16,755 bases of DNA from Saprospirales bacterium (lineage in GTDB: Bacteria; Bacteroidota; Bacteroidia; Chitinophagales; Saprospiraceae). How positions within the stretch are numbered: the stretch's first letter is position 1; every line of letters begins with the position of its first letter. The DNA lies in assembly GCA_003448025.1 (NCBI GenBank), contig DLXL01000454.1, positions 5,956 through 22,710 on the forward strand, read 5' to 3'. The notes under the pieces were generated by a model. It had not been told where the DNA came from. It ran no database searches and worked only from the letters and a program-made list of their open reading frames with translations. Shown here piece by piece: positions 1-8,168 of the stretch. The position numbers were made by a program, and so were the translations under genes.

Positions 1-364
1 CGGGGTCTAGCGGCGGATTTTGGAAGCCATGATTCAGTATAGAAAAAGCTTCCTGGGCAGATGGCAGTCGCCAGTCTGCAAAGTTGCCGAGGACCAGATT
101 TTCACAATAGCTTTCAGCGTTTTCGATGGTCATTTCACCGCCATCGGTTTGTTGCCACATCAATCCGGTCACGGTATCGGTCACCGTGCCGTTTGTGTTA
201 TCTATCAAAAACGGAGGATTTATACTAAAGTCTGAATCTTCTCCAGGGGTATTGGTAAAGTGCTGGGTTTGTCCGGTGTCGGGCAAACGGAGCATGGTTT
301 GAATGGTTTGGGCTTGTGAGGCGAGTGTTCCGAGCAGCGCGACAATCAGTGGAAATTTTTTCAT
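1..364 (-). CDS. Secreted DUF1566 (Lcl C-terminal domain) protein, 3' end outside window
   Basis: Reading the minus strand from the ATG at 364 gives an open frame of 121 codons to the window edge. It starts MKKFPLIVALLGTLASQAQ, a typical signal peptide, so the product is probably exported. Residues from about 55 on carry the DUF1566 pattern: TVTDTVTGLMWQQ, then a YCENL segment, then LGNFADWRLPSAQE. The W, the Y-C-x-x-L and the DWRLP motif are the family hallmarks. DUF1566 occurs in many exported proteins, often as repeated copies; its biochemical role is unknown. The start lies 12 bp after the stop of the phosphoesterase gene on the same strand, so the two are probably co-transcribed with this gene second. 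The C-terminus is missing, so a T9SS sorting tail cannot be checked. Confidence 0.85.
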   Translation of the reverse strand, partial: MKKFPLIVALLGTLASQAQTIQTMLRLPDTGQTQHFTNTPGEDSDFSINPPFLIDNTNGTVTDTVTGLMWQQTDGGEMTIENAESYCENLVLGNFADWRLPSAQEAFSILNHGFQNPPLDP

Positions 365-376
365 GATGACGGCAGA

Positions 377-2086
377 TTAGTGTTGCAGGATCAGTTTGCC
401 GCCCGTTGAGCCGCCGTTTTCTCCGTTAAGTTTCCAGAAATAAACACCGGCCGGAAGGGGTTGGCCTCCGCTGTTTTTACCATCCCAAACCACCTGAAAA
501 TCGCCTGCCGGTACGAGATCTCCGGACAGCAGGAGTCTTACCAGTTGTCCATTTTCCTGAAAAATAGAGAGCTGCAGGCGTTCCTGGCGGGCAATGGAGA
601 AGGAAATGTTCACTTCGCCGGAAGAAGGATTCGGATAGATCAGTTCTTCGGAATAGTGGGCGTTCCAGAGCACCGGGGAGCTGGTGGAGAGAGAATCGTA
701 GCAGTTTTCAGCGCCGATGAAATAGGTAGCAGAGATATCGCCGTTTTTACGGGTGGGGGTTTCCTGTTGGGGCAAATAGGCGCGTATGTATTCGGTTTTT
801 ACCCCCTCCGGGTTAACAGTCATGCGCAGATGTCCGGCATTGGGCAGGATTTGTCCGGCAAAGTAGCCATAATCATCTGCCTGGTTTGGGCCTGCAAAAT
901 TGGGCAAGCTGGGTTGCGGGCAAAGTTGATACACCAGACAGTCTTTGTCCTGTTTGGCAAAAAAATGGTCGTGGCCGTGAAAAAACGTAGTCACACGGTT
1001 TTCGGTCAGTAAATCCTTGATGGGCTTGTACCAGCCCGGGCGATTGGTGGCCCAGCCTTCCGATCCATCCAGGTTTTTTCCGCCCCACTCATATTTGTCG
1101 GCAAACTCGATCCCTCCGCGTCCAAGGGCATCGCCTCCTACAAGCTGGTGTGCAAACACAAATTTGAAGGTGGCAGGACTGCCTTCCAGGGTGTTTTTAA
1201 GCCAGTCGTATTGCGTTTTGCCCAGCGTCCAACGCCATCCGTTAAGGGAGTCTGGTTTCTGTGGGGTATACCAGTAGGGATCTAGTACTACAAAGAGTGC
1301 ATCGCCCCAGTGCCAGGCGTAGTAGTTTTCTCGTTGCCCGACAAACGGGTGGTTGGTTTCGTCGCCGGTAAAGAAGCCATCGGGAGATGGGTTCCTGAAA
1401 TATTTTTTTCGTTCCAGGGCATCATACACGGCTACATTATTGCCGTTGGGATTGAGTTGCCAGCCGGCTTCCCCTTCATGATTGCCGAGGGCCATGAACA
1501 ATGGCATGGAATGGCAGACCTGTTCATAAAATCGGCGCATGTAGCGAACGCGATACGCTACCGTGTCGCGGGTTATCTGGTTTTGGGCGTTTTTCATTTT
1601 ATCAGACATGAAAATATCGCCGAGATCAACCATAAAATCCGGGTTATCGGCCAACTGGTTTTGCAAACAACGGGCGTACAGGGCCGAATCAGACATGTTG
1701 TCCATGTGGGGGTCTGCCTGCACCACGAAGGTGAATGCTTCTCCGGGAGGTCGCTGGGTGTGAAAAAAATGTTCCGGGCGGCTGGTATAGTTGGCGGCGC
1801 CGGGCTGGCGGTAACAGACACTGTAAAAGTATCTGGTATCGGGTTGCAAACCGGTCAGGGTGATTTCGCAGGGTTGTCCGGGAACGGCGTTTTGCCACAT
1901 GGTTTGATTGCTTAGGTTGCCACTTGAAGTGCCGAATCGCGCGCAGACTTCAGCATTATCTGCGAAAAACAGCAAAATCCGAATCCCTTGATCGGTAGGG
2001 CGGCTAAGTATTTCGGAGTGTTGGATGGATTGTGCATGGCAGGTGGCGCCGGTCATAAATGCCAGCAAAAAAAGAAGGTTTCGCAT
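377..2086 (-). CDS. Secreted purple-acid-phosphatase-like metallophosphoesterase with T9SS sorting domain
   Basis: 569 aa. Residues 1-19 are a signal peptide ending CHAQ. Residues 20-110 look like the fibronectin-III-like N-terminal domain of purple acid phosphatases (LQPDTRYFYSV). The calcineurin-like catalytic domain follows with all expected metal ligands: D125-x-H127, GD (D157), GNHE (N202, H203), FAHQ (H313) and HGHDH (H370, H372, H374). The last 85 residues form a T9SS type A sorting domain beginning LIYPNPSSGEVNI, with WDGKNSGGQPLPAGVYFWK near the end. The protein should cross the outer membrane by T9SS and hydrolyse phosphate esters at the surface or outside the cell; the substrate cannot be told from sequence. 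It is the first gene of a pair with the DUF1566 gene and is divergent from the beta-helix gene across 175 bp. Plain phosphodiesterase activity is an alternative to acid phosphatase. Confidence 0.93.
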   Translation of the reverse strand: MRNLLFLLAFMTGATCHAQSIQHSEILSRPTDQGIRILLFFADNAEVCARFGTSSGNLSNQTMWQNAVPGQPCEITLTGLQPDTRYFYSVCYRQPGAANYTSRPEHFFHTQRPPGEAFTFVVQADPHMDNMSDSALYARCLQNQLADNPDFMVDLGDIFMSDKMKNAQNQITRDTVAYRVRYMRRFYEQVCHSMPLFMALGNHEGEAGWQLNPNGNNVAVYDALERKKYFRNPSPDGFFTGDETNHPFVGQRENYYAWHWGDALFVVLDPYWYTPQKPDSLNGWRWTLGKTQYDWLKNTLEGSPATFKFVFAHQLVGGDALGRGGIEFADKYEWGGKNLDGSEGWATNRPGWYKPIKDLLTENRVTTFFHGHDHFFAKQDKDCLVYQLCPQPSLPNFAGPNQADDYGYFAGQILPNAGHLRMTVNPEGVKTEYIRAYLPQQETPTRKNGDISATYFIGAENCYDSLSTSSPVLWNAHYSEELIYPNPSSGEVNISFSIARQERLQLSIFQENGQLVRLLLSGDLVPAGDFQVVWDGKNSGGQPLPAGVYFWKLNGENGGSTGGKLILQH

Positions 2087-2261
2087 GGTATGCTTGGACT
2101 GGCGCCGGGGAGAAAGGTTAAATCGTACGGTAAAAAAAATGGATAACCCTGGTCACTTCCCTGAAACTGAAAAAGGGACCCTGATAAAAATTCTTACTAT
2201 TGCAAACGTTTTGATGCCGAATAAATCCCGGCAGTCGTGTAATCATTAAAGCCACACCCCT

Positions 2262-5200
2262 ATGCACAAACACACACTACTACTTGCCTTATTCCTCTCC
2301 ATCGGCCAGGCCGCATTTTCCCAATGTCTTTCCGGAAGTTATACGCTGGGCGCCGAAGGCGATTTCGCCCATTTCCAGGCCTTGCAGGAACGACTCGACG
2401 CTTTCGGGGTATGCGGACCAACCCGTATTGTACTGCTGCCGGAACGACACATTGGCGGGCTGGATTTGAAGCCAACCATGGGCATTAACACCACCAATAC
2501 CCTGGAAATAACCGCTCAGGATGGCAACAAAGGCGCTGTCATTTGGCAAAAGGGTCCCACCGACAACCAAATTCCGCTGCTTCGCATGAACGGTGTGAGC
2601 GGTGTGTGGCTGCACGATCTGCGTATTTCCACCAACAACGGTGCAGTGAGTATCAGTGCTCAAAATGGTAGTCAGCTGCGCCTGGAACGTCTGGATATGT
2701 GGAGCTTTGAGTCAACGCTATATGCCAAGAACATGGCGGATTGCAGCATACAGGACTGCAAAATTGAAGCCCGGATAGAATCCTTGAATTTTGAGGAATG
2801 CCAAAATATTGCACTTGAAGGAATGGAGCTGTATTGCCCGATTGATTATGATTCATACCCTTCCCTCCTTTTATCCAACTGTAACAACAGCTATATGAAG
2901 CACAGTTACGTGTATGGAAACGTGTGGATTTATGAAGGGAAAAACATTGGATTTCATCACAACGAACTGTACGCCTCCATTGTATCGAATTCCTCCTCCG
3001 ACGGCGGTTTTTGGGTGCGCAACACCGATTCGGTGAGCATTACCAACAATGTTTTTTACGATGAATACCTGCTGGCTTACGATCTGGTGTCACTGAATCA
3101 AACCCCCAACGGATTGTTTGCCCATAACAGCCTGTATATCTCCACGGCCAAGGCTGCGTTGTTTGTTTCGCAAGACCAGTTTCCAAATATAGGCAAACTG
3201 CAAATATTGAACAACATCATCACCGGGGCGCATCCCAATTGTTCCCCATTGGTGGTACAAGGCGATTTTACAGACTTTATTTCAGATTATAACTGCATCT
3301 GGTCAGCCGGCTCAAATCTGATCGCCATAGGTATAGGAAGTTTTAATCAAACCCTATCCCAATGGCAAATCAATTTTCAGCAAGACCTGCACAGTACCGT
3401 TACCAAACCCACTTTTCTTTCCCGTAAAAACCTGAGAATCAAAGGCAATTTGCCGGCGCTTTCCGGAAAAGGACTCTACCTGCCGGGTGTTTCAGAGCTG
3501 GATCTGGATGGCGATCCACGTCCGGCTGGTTTGGCAGATATTGGCGCGGATCAGTTTTCGGGCATAGCCACCAGTGTTAAAATTTCGCATTGCAACCTGC
3601 CGGTAGCCGGATGCCATGGGCTGCCTACCGTGGCGGTAAAGCTGAAAAACGAGGGTCTGAGCACCCTGCGGCAGGCACTCATTTTCTGGAAAATAAACGG
3701 CGATACAGCGTTGAGGCCGCTGCGCTGGAAAGGCCAACTCTCGCCGGGCCAAACGAGCGACTGGATTCCAGTGTTTGACCGGTATGATTACAGTTTTACG
3801 TCCAATCAGCTGGAATTGCGCGTGGAAGAGGGTCGGGATTTAAACACAACAAACAATACCTGGACAGTCAATAATTTCACCAACCGTATGGGCGGCGATT
3901 ACACCGTAGGCGGCGATGGGGCCGATTTCGCTCAACTGAAAGATGCCACAGAAATGCTGTACTCGGCAGGCGTGTGCGGGCCGGTGAATTTGTGGCTGCG
4001 CAAAAGCGCTCAGGATCCTGTTTTGATGAAAAACATACCGGGCAGCATTCCGGCCAGAACCTTGCGCATTCAACCGGAAGAAGCCGGATTGCCGGGCCCT
4101 TATTTGCCTCGTCTGGAGATGCAACAAGTGAAAAATGTGCAGTTTAAGCGGCTCCATTTCGGTGGAGTGAGCTGGAACGATGGTCCCCATAAACGCATTG
4201 AATTTGCCCATTGTGTGGTAGACAGCACTTTTCAGGATGGATCGGCCTCCGATAGTGGTATGGTGCTGAATCAGTGCCTGTTTCTGAAAAACCCGGTTGA
4301 TATTACGGGCACTCCACAGAATTACGACCGGGAATGGCGGATTGAAAACTGCTCTTTTGGGTATGATGGAGATTTGAACGGGACCAATTGGGCAGGCAAT
4401 TTGACCGTCACCTTTGTACAAGGCTTGACCCTGCGAAATTGCCGGTTTTTCCAAACGGGAAATGCCTGGTTGACTTTTTTGAACGGTCAGGTAACCATTG
4501 AAAAAAACCGCTTTGGCTCGGTAACCGGTCTGGGATTGGGCTTCAGCGATGGCACGGCTGCCACGCCGCTGATGGTAACCAATAACTTCTTCCATTTCAA
4601 AGGCACGGCCCCGTTCAATACCGGTCCCGCTTGTCCGCCCCTGGTGTATCTTTTTGACTCTAAATACCTGTATTGTTTGCACAACACAGTGTATTATGAT
4701 ACAGACAACCTGATTTTCGACGACCCGAGGGCGATCAAAATTCATGGTTGGGAAAACGGGCGTTTTGAAGGAAACCTGGTTAAAACCGGCGGCAGCGCCC
4801 GTATGTTTGACTTCAATACTTCCTGGTTTACCAGTGTTTTCAACAGAAACAATTTTGATCTGGGGCCGCTGGGTATCATGCCGGGTTTTGAAAGCCTGAC
4901 GGCCTGGCAAAACCTGACCAATCTGGAACAAAACACCACCACTCTTCCGGTAAAATTAGAAGCCGAAAACGACCCCACCGGTCTTACACCTGATCTGCAC
5001 CTTGCGGCAGATTCGCCCAATAAGCCCCTCACCATCAACCTGCAGGCCGGCGTAACCACCGATTTCGACGGACAAACCCGCTCCCTTACCTCGCCGGCCA
5101 TTGGCGCCGATGAACCTCAGAATCTGCCCCTTGCCGGCGCCGTTTGGCCGGGCGATTGCGATGCGGATATGCAGGTAAGCAGCCTGGACTGGTTGCAGTT

Positions 5201-5759
5201 GGGGGTGGCCATGGGACAGGGATTGCAGGGTCCGGCGCGCCCGGACCAGAGCATCAGCTGGCTGCCCAGGTATGCGGCCGACTGGCTGGATTCGGTTCAG
5301 CAGGTGAACGGCAAACATGCCGATTGTAATGGCGACGGCGCCGCTACGCTGGCAGATACCCTGGCGATTGTGCAGAATTTTGGCGAAGAACACTTCCTCA
5401 CAGCCGCAGCCGACGATCGTTCCGGCACGGTGCTTAAGATACTGTTACCAGCCGGGCCCTACACACCCGGACAAAAAATAGCCGCGCCGATATGGCTGGG
5501 CGAGTCGGAAGAGCTTTTTTACGGCTTGGCCATGGGGATGGCTGTTTCGGGTGGCTCCGTGGCGCCAGGCAGTTTTTGGGTAGATTATCCGGGCTCCTGG
5601 CTGGGTCAGGTTGGGGTGAACATGATGGGTTTTTACCGCAAAAACCCGGTTTCCGGTGAATACCCGGTGGCAGTGGTGCGCACGGATGGCCAACAGGCCA
5701 ATGGTTTTGGGCAATTGGGCGTATTGAATTTACGGTGGGTTCGTTTACGGATACCCTGA
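2262..5759 (+). CDS. Giant secreted parallel beta-helix protein with dockerin-like segment (main body of a frameshifted gene)
   Basis: 1165 aa in this frame. Residues 1-21 are a signal peptide ending AAFSQ. Two homologous modules follow. One starts near residue 24 (GSYTLGAEGDFAHFQALQ, then GVCGPTRIVLLP). The other starts near residue 544 (GGDYTVGGDGADFAQLKD, then GVCGPVNLWL). Each has right-handed beta-helix-type repeats rich in N, S and C, and each ends in a similar motif: DLDGDPRPAGLADIGADQF near 413 and DFDGQTRSLTSPAIGADEP near 935. Between them (about 433-540) is a CARDB-like Ig segment. Residues 963-1041 hold two EF-hand-like dockerin-type calcium loops, GDCDADMQVSSLDWL and ADCNGDGAATLADTL. 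No catalytic residues of a known polysaccharide lyase could be assigned, so an adhesin or glycan-binding role is inference. The natural end is lost: the last residues LRWVRLRIP are out of frame, and the real C-terminus lies in the overlapping frame to 6100. Confidence 0.85.
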   Translation: MHKHTLLLALFLSIGQAAFSQCLSGSYTLGAEGDFAHFQALQERLDAFGVCGPTRIVLLPERHIGGLDLKPTMGINTTNTLEITAQDGNKGAVIWQKGPTDNQIPLLRMNGVSGVWLHDLRISTNNGAVSISAQNGSQLRLERLDMWSFESTLYAKNMADCSIQDCKIEARIESLNFEECQNIALEGMELYCPIDYDSYPSLLLSNCNNSYMKHSYVYGNVWIYEGKNIGFHHNELYASIVSNSSSDGGFWVRNTDSVSITNNVFYDEYLLAYDLVSLNQTPNGLFAHNSLYISTAKAALFVSQDQFPNIGKLQILNNIITGAHPNCSPLVVQGDFTDFISDYNCIWSAGSNLIAIGIGSFNQTLSQWQINFQQDLHSTVTKPTFLSRKNLRIKGNLPALSGKGLYLPGVSELDLDGDPRPAGLADIGADQFSGIATSVKISHCNLPVAGCHGLPTVAVKLKNEGLSTLRQALIFWKINGDTALRPLRWKGQLSPGQTSDWIPVFDRYDYSFTSNQLELRVEEGRDLNTTNNTWTVNNFTNRMGGDYTVGGDGADFAQLKDATEMLYSAGVCGPVNLWLRKSAQDPVLMKNIPGSIPARTLRIQPEEAGLPGPYLPRLEMQQVKNVQFKRLHFGGVSWNDGPHKRIEFAHCVVDSTFQDGSASDSGMVLNQCLFLKNPVDITGTPQNYDREWRIENCSFGYDGDLNGTNWAGNLTVTFVQGLTLRNCRFFQTGNAWLTFLNGQVTIEKNRFGSVTGLGLGFSDGTAATPLMVTNNFFHFKGTAPFNTGPACPPLVYLFDSKYLYCLHNTVYYDTDNLIFDDPRAIKIHGWENGRFEGNLVKTGGSARMFDFNTSWFTSVFNRNNFDLGPLGIMPGFESLTAWQNLTNLEQNTTTLPVKLEAENDPTGLTPDLHLAADSPNKPLTINLQAGVTTDFDGQTRSLTSPAIGADEPQNLPLAGAVWPGDCDADMQVSSLDWLQLGVAMGQGLQGPARPDQSISWLPRYAADWLDSVQQVNGKHADCNGDGAATLADTLAIVQNFGEEHFLTAAADDRSGTVLKILLPAGPYTPGQKIAAPIWLGESEELFYGLAMGMAVSGGSVAPGSFWVDYPGSWLGQVGVNMMGFYRKNPVSGEYPVAVVRTDGQQANGFGQLGVLNLRWVRLRIP

Positions 5760-6100
5760 AACTCCGCATCACCCGGGCCCAGGGCATTCTGGCCGACGGA
5801 ACGCCCAAGACCATCCTGCCGGAAGCGGTGACGCCGGTGGAGATCAGCTTGTCGCAAAACAATCCGGAAGCTATTCCCGGCCTGGCGTTGTGGCCCAATC
5901 CTGCTGATGGGATCACGGTGTTGCGTATACCCGGCAATACAAGCCTCCTGCGGGTGCGGGTGTACGACGCGCTCGGGCGCGAGGTATGGACCGGGCAAAC
6001 CAACCGGGATCAACTCCGGATGGATTTGAGCGCCTTACCGGCGGGAGTGTATCGGGTGCAGGTGGGAGGAAGCGGGTTGAGTTTGGTGTTAAGACGGTAA
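5735..6100 (+). pseudogene. Out-of-frame C-terminal piece of the beta-helix gene, carrying the T9SS sorting domain
   Basis: This frame opens at GTG 5735 inside the end of the beta-helix gene and codes 121 aa. It starts VGSFTDTLKLRITRAQG, a typical last Ig-like strand set, and then gives a T9SS type A domain: LALWPNPADGITVLRI, VYDALGREVW, LSALPAGVYRVQV, ending SLVLRR. It has no start site or signal peptide of its own. If one T is added in the TTT at 5729-5731, the upstream frame reads VLNFTVGSFTDTLKLR without a break and the whole gene becomes 1279 codons plus stop. So this is the tail of the same gene, split by a one-base deletion or by a sequence error. As it stands the main product would be exported by Sec but not passed across the outer membrane by T9SS. 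Confidence 0.85.
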
Positions 6101-7168
6101 GAGCGTGTTTAAATTTCCATGCTCTAAGCTCAAATGCTCCCGCTCCCAATCCAGCAACCACCGCTTGCGCCACAAGCCGCCGCCGTAACCGGTGAGGCTG
6201 CCGTCTGAGCCGATGATGCGGTGACAGGGCACGATGATGCTGATCCGGTTCATGCCATTGGCCAGGGCTACGGCGCGCACGGCTCCCGGCTTTTGGAGTG
6301 CCGTGGCCTGATCGGCATAAGAGCGGGTAACGCCGTATGGAATGGTCATTAATTCCTGCCAAACGGATTGTTGAAAAGCGGTGCCGGACATGGCCAGCGG
6401 CAGATCGAATTCCTTTCGGGCGCCGGAAAAGTATTCTTCCAGTTGTGTTTTTAAACGCGGGAAATGCGGGTTATCGCCCGGCAGAATGGTGGCGTTGTAG
6501 TGTTTAGCCAGGGCTTTAAACTCGGTTTCCAGCATTTTCCGGTCGGTAAATTCCAGCAGGCAAATGCCTTCCGGCACGGCTGCCGCAAACATGGTCCCGA
6601 GCGGTGTTTCCAGTCGGCAAAGGTCAATCACCCCTTGTTGTTTGCCTTTTTTGGGCGATACTCCGAAGATGGCCTTAAAGGAATCGCCAAATCCGCTCAG
6701 GGATTCATACCCCGTACTGAAGGCCGTTTCCGTCACGGTTTCGCCCTGCTGCAGGCGCTTGAAGGCAGTATTGAGTCGGAGCAGGCGCTGGTATGCCTGA
6801 AAAGTCATGCCATGGTGTTTGAGAAACCAGCGTCGCACCGTATGCGGTTCGAGGTGGCGTTTGCGCAGTTCCCAGTCGGTAATTCTGGTGGATGGGTTTT
6901 CCTGAATTTCTTCCAGCAGTGTTTTCAGGGCTTCGGAAGGTTCGCCAACGTTTTTGAGGGGAGCGCAAATCTTGCATGGCCGGTATCCCTTGCAGAGGGC
7001 CAGTTTGGAGCTGGGTACAAATTCTACGTTCTCCAGTTTTGGTTTGCGGGCCGTACAGGTAGGGCGGCAGAAAATACCGGTGGTTTTAACGCAGGTAAAA
7101 AATACCCCTTCAAAGGAAAGATCCTTTTGGAGAATGGCCTGATACATTTGTTCCCGGGAGAGTTCCAT
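6089..7168 (-). CDS. ada: Bifunctional DNA alkylation repair methyltransferase / transcriptional activator Ada
   Basis: 359 aa, against 354 for E. coli Ada, with the same three parts. Residues 1-75 are the zinc-bound N-domain that accepts methyl groups from phosphotriesters: C34 and C38 (FCRPTC), then C65 and C68 (YRPCKIC). Residues about 90-185 are an AraC-type double helix-turn-helix (TVRRWFLKHHGMTFQAYQRL, then TETAFSTGYESLSGFGDSF). Residues about 195-350 are the O6-methylguanine-DNA methyltransferase with the active-site motif IIVPCHRIIGSDG (C315) and GYGGGLWRK. The protein repairs O6-methylguanine and, once methylated on the N-domain, activates alkylation-response genes, probably including its own. 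The 3' end overlaps the end of the convergent T9SS tail frame by 12 bp. The SRPBCC gene lies upstream on the same strand. No clear Ada box was recognised upstream. Confidence 0.96.
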   Translation of the reverse strand: MELSREQMYQAILQKDLSFEGVFFTCVKTTGIFCRPTCTARKPKLENVEFVPSSKLALCKGYRPCKICAPLKNVGEPSEALKTLLEEIQENPSTRITDWELRKRHLEPHTVRRWFLKHHGMTFQAYQRLLRLNTAFKRLQQGETVTETAFSTGYESLSGFGDSFKAIFGVSPKKGKQQGVIDLCRLETPLGTMFAAAVPEGICLLEFTDRKMLETEFKALAKHYNATILPGDNPHFPRLKTQLEEYFSGARKEFDLPLAMSGTAFQQSVWQELMTIPYGVTRSYADQATALQKPGAVRAVALANGMNRISIIVPCHRIIGSDGSLTGYGGGLWRKRWLLDWEREHLSLEHGNLNTLLPS

Positions 7169-7173
7169 GAGTT

Positions 7174-7200
7174 GACGTTGGATTGCTGGACGTTAGATTG
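7174..7200 (+). repeat. Short imperfect direct repeat in front of ada
   Basis: GACGTTGGATTG (7174-7185) is followed after 3 bp by GACGTTAGATTG (7189-7200), 11 of 12 identical with a period of 15 bp. It lies 5 bp upstream of the ada start codon on the opposite strand, so it would be in the ada leader. A chance or microsatellite-like origin is as likely as a regulatory one. Confidence 0.4.
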
Positions 7201-7303
7201 TTTGCACAAAATGCCGCATCACGGCGACATTTCAGAAGACAAAAATGGGGTGAGTATACCATGCGCTGCAACCGGAAAATGGACAAGTAATTTTTAAGAC
7301 TAC

Positions 7304-7320
7304 AAGCCTCGTAGAGGCTT
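7304..7320. other. Perfect hairpin between ada and the SRPBCC gene
   Basis: AAGCCTC-GTA-GAGGCTT is a perfect 7-bp stem with a 3-base loop. It overlaps the stop codon of the minus-strand SRPBCC gene (7319-7321). An outer CTACAA/TTGTAG pair (7300-7305 with 7326-7331) could add to the stem. On the minus strand there is no continuous T-run after it, so it would be a weak terminator at best. It could instead be an intergenic palindromic repeat related to the TAC-loop hairpins at 7956-8098. Confidence 0.4.
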
Positions 7321-7825
7321 AACATTTGTAGTAATACGGCTCATCACCTTCGGCCAGTTTGCGCACGTTTTCCAGCACTTGTTTCATGTAAGCGCGCCAG
7401 AAAACCCGGGCAAAAAGCCAGTTCAACGGGTAAAACATCCAGGTGTCGGCGTGTAGTGTGTAGGTGTAATCAATCCGGATTTGATTGGGCGCCAGCTCGG
7501 TGGTTTGCCATTCCCCAACAAACCGGTTGAACCTCAGCATCCAGGATTTGAAGTCGTACACTTCAATTTTCCAGTATTGGTTTTCTATTCTTTCTATAAC
7601 CCGATCCATGGAGGATTCGCCGCCTTTGAAGGTTAGGGAAGGGGCAGAAAATACCTTTTTGGAACTCCCCGGTTGTCACCAATCGGCATCTTCGGTGCAG
7701 TGGGTTACGCGTGGCATCAATCCAAAACCGGTGTGGATTTTGGATACGTCGCAGAGCATGGGGCATTTGAATGCCCGCTCCAGGGTGCAGTGGTAAATGG
7801 TGGATACGGAGACGCTGATTTTCAT
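7319..7825 (-). pseudogene. SRPBCC (START/Bet v1-like) family gene interrupted by one in-frame TGA
   Basis: Reading from the ATG at 7825, the frame runs MKISVSVSTIYHCTLERAF, continues through KIHTGFGLMPRVTHCTEDADW, hits TGA at 7678-7676 (codon 50), and goes on in the same frame as QPGSSKKVFSAPSLTFKGG to MDRVIERIENQYWKIEV and on to 7319. In total 168 codons plus the final stop. The fold pattern (early hydrophobic strand with TLERAF, W-K-I-E-V, F-x-G-E-W, DYTYTLHAD, and a C-terminal amphipathic helix WRAYMKQVLENVRKLAEG) fits small SRPBCC ligand-binding proteins. The codon at the stop would be GGA (Gly) with one base change. TGA clearly serves as a stop at the ends of other genes here (9248, 12482), so recoding is unlikely. 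A reinitiated 96-aa C-terminal piece from 7609 is possible but would lack half the fold. Confidence 0.72.
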
Positions 7826-7950
7826 GGTGTAAAGAACCGGATTAGGAACCATTTTTGACCGCTATTGGCCAAAATGCTAATGAATTTGGTTGATTACGCA
7901 TTAAATGGGATTTTTGGTTGGCGGCAACACACATAATGTCTACTACCGTA
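7826..7950. other. Intergenic region upstream of the SRPBCC gene, no feature seen
   Basis: Nothing convincing is visible apart from a short TTGGCCAA palindrome near 7866. It should contain the promoter of the minus-strand SRPBCC gene, but no TAnnTTTG box was found on that strand. Confidence 0.4.
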
Positions 7951-8167
7951 ATGTCACCGCTACGCGGTTTTTTGTTGTTACCGCTACGCGGTTTCTCATG
8001 CCGAACGCTAACTTAAACACTCAAACACTCCCAAACTCAAACACTCAACTACCAGAATGTCACCGCTATGCGGTTTTTTGTTGTTACCGCTACGCGGTTT
8101 GTTAGGCCGAACGCTAACTTAAACACTCAAACACTCAAACACTCCCAAACTCAAACACTCAACTACT
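7951..8167 (+). repeat. 106-bp tandem duplication with four ACCGC-TAC-GCGGT hairpins and AC-rich tails
   Basis: Copy 1 is 7951-8056 and copy 2 is 8057-8167. Both start ATGTCACCGCTAYGCGGTTT and are nearly identical; copy 2 has an extra AAACACTC unit and GTTAG in place of CTCAT. Each copy contains two small hairpins, ACCGC-TAC-GCGGT, at 7956-7968, 7980-7992, 8062-8074 (loop TAT) and 8086-8098. Each then has an AC-rich tail of CAAACACTC-type units ending in CAACTAC. The second copy ends 1 bp before the start codon of the leucine-rich-repeat gene, so it makes up that gene's whole leader. There is no reading frame of interest in it. Confidence 0.85.
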
Positions 8168-8168
8168 T

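Noticed and set aside
20..235. 71-codon plus-strand frame at the left edge
   Set aside because: It is the shadow of the minus-strand DUF1566 gene, which runs off the window and has a signal peptide and DUF1566 motifs.
2196..2203. TACTATTG as -7 box of the beta-helix gene
   Set aside because: One mismatch to TAnnTTTG and no TTG at the right distance; not strong enough to list. No better box was found in the 175-bp divergent region.
3840..4931. 363-codon minus-strand frame inside the beta-helix gene
   Set aside because: Antisense to the strand with signal peptide, repeats and sorting domain; no family pattern of its own.
7240..7271. Minus-strand TTG-N21-CATTTTTG as ada promoter
   Set aside because: First base of the -7 box is wrong and the spacer is long; possible but unsupported.
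6464..7297. 277-codon plus-strand frame opposite ada
   Set aside because: Antisense to ada, whose metal, HTH and active-site motifs are all intact.
7676..7678. TGA recoding (alternative code or selenocysteine) in the SRPBCC gene
   Set aside because: TGA ends other genes in the window cleanly, and no selenocysteine-type structure or Cys-equivalent position is apparent; a point mutation is simpler.
7905..8105. 66-codon frame across the tandem repeat
   Set aside because: The translation is just the repeat read twice (TATRFF/VTATRF); no start context.
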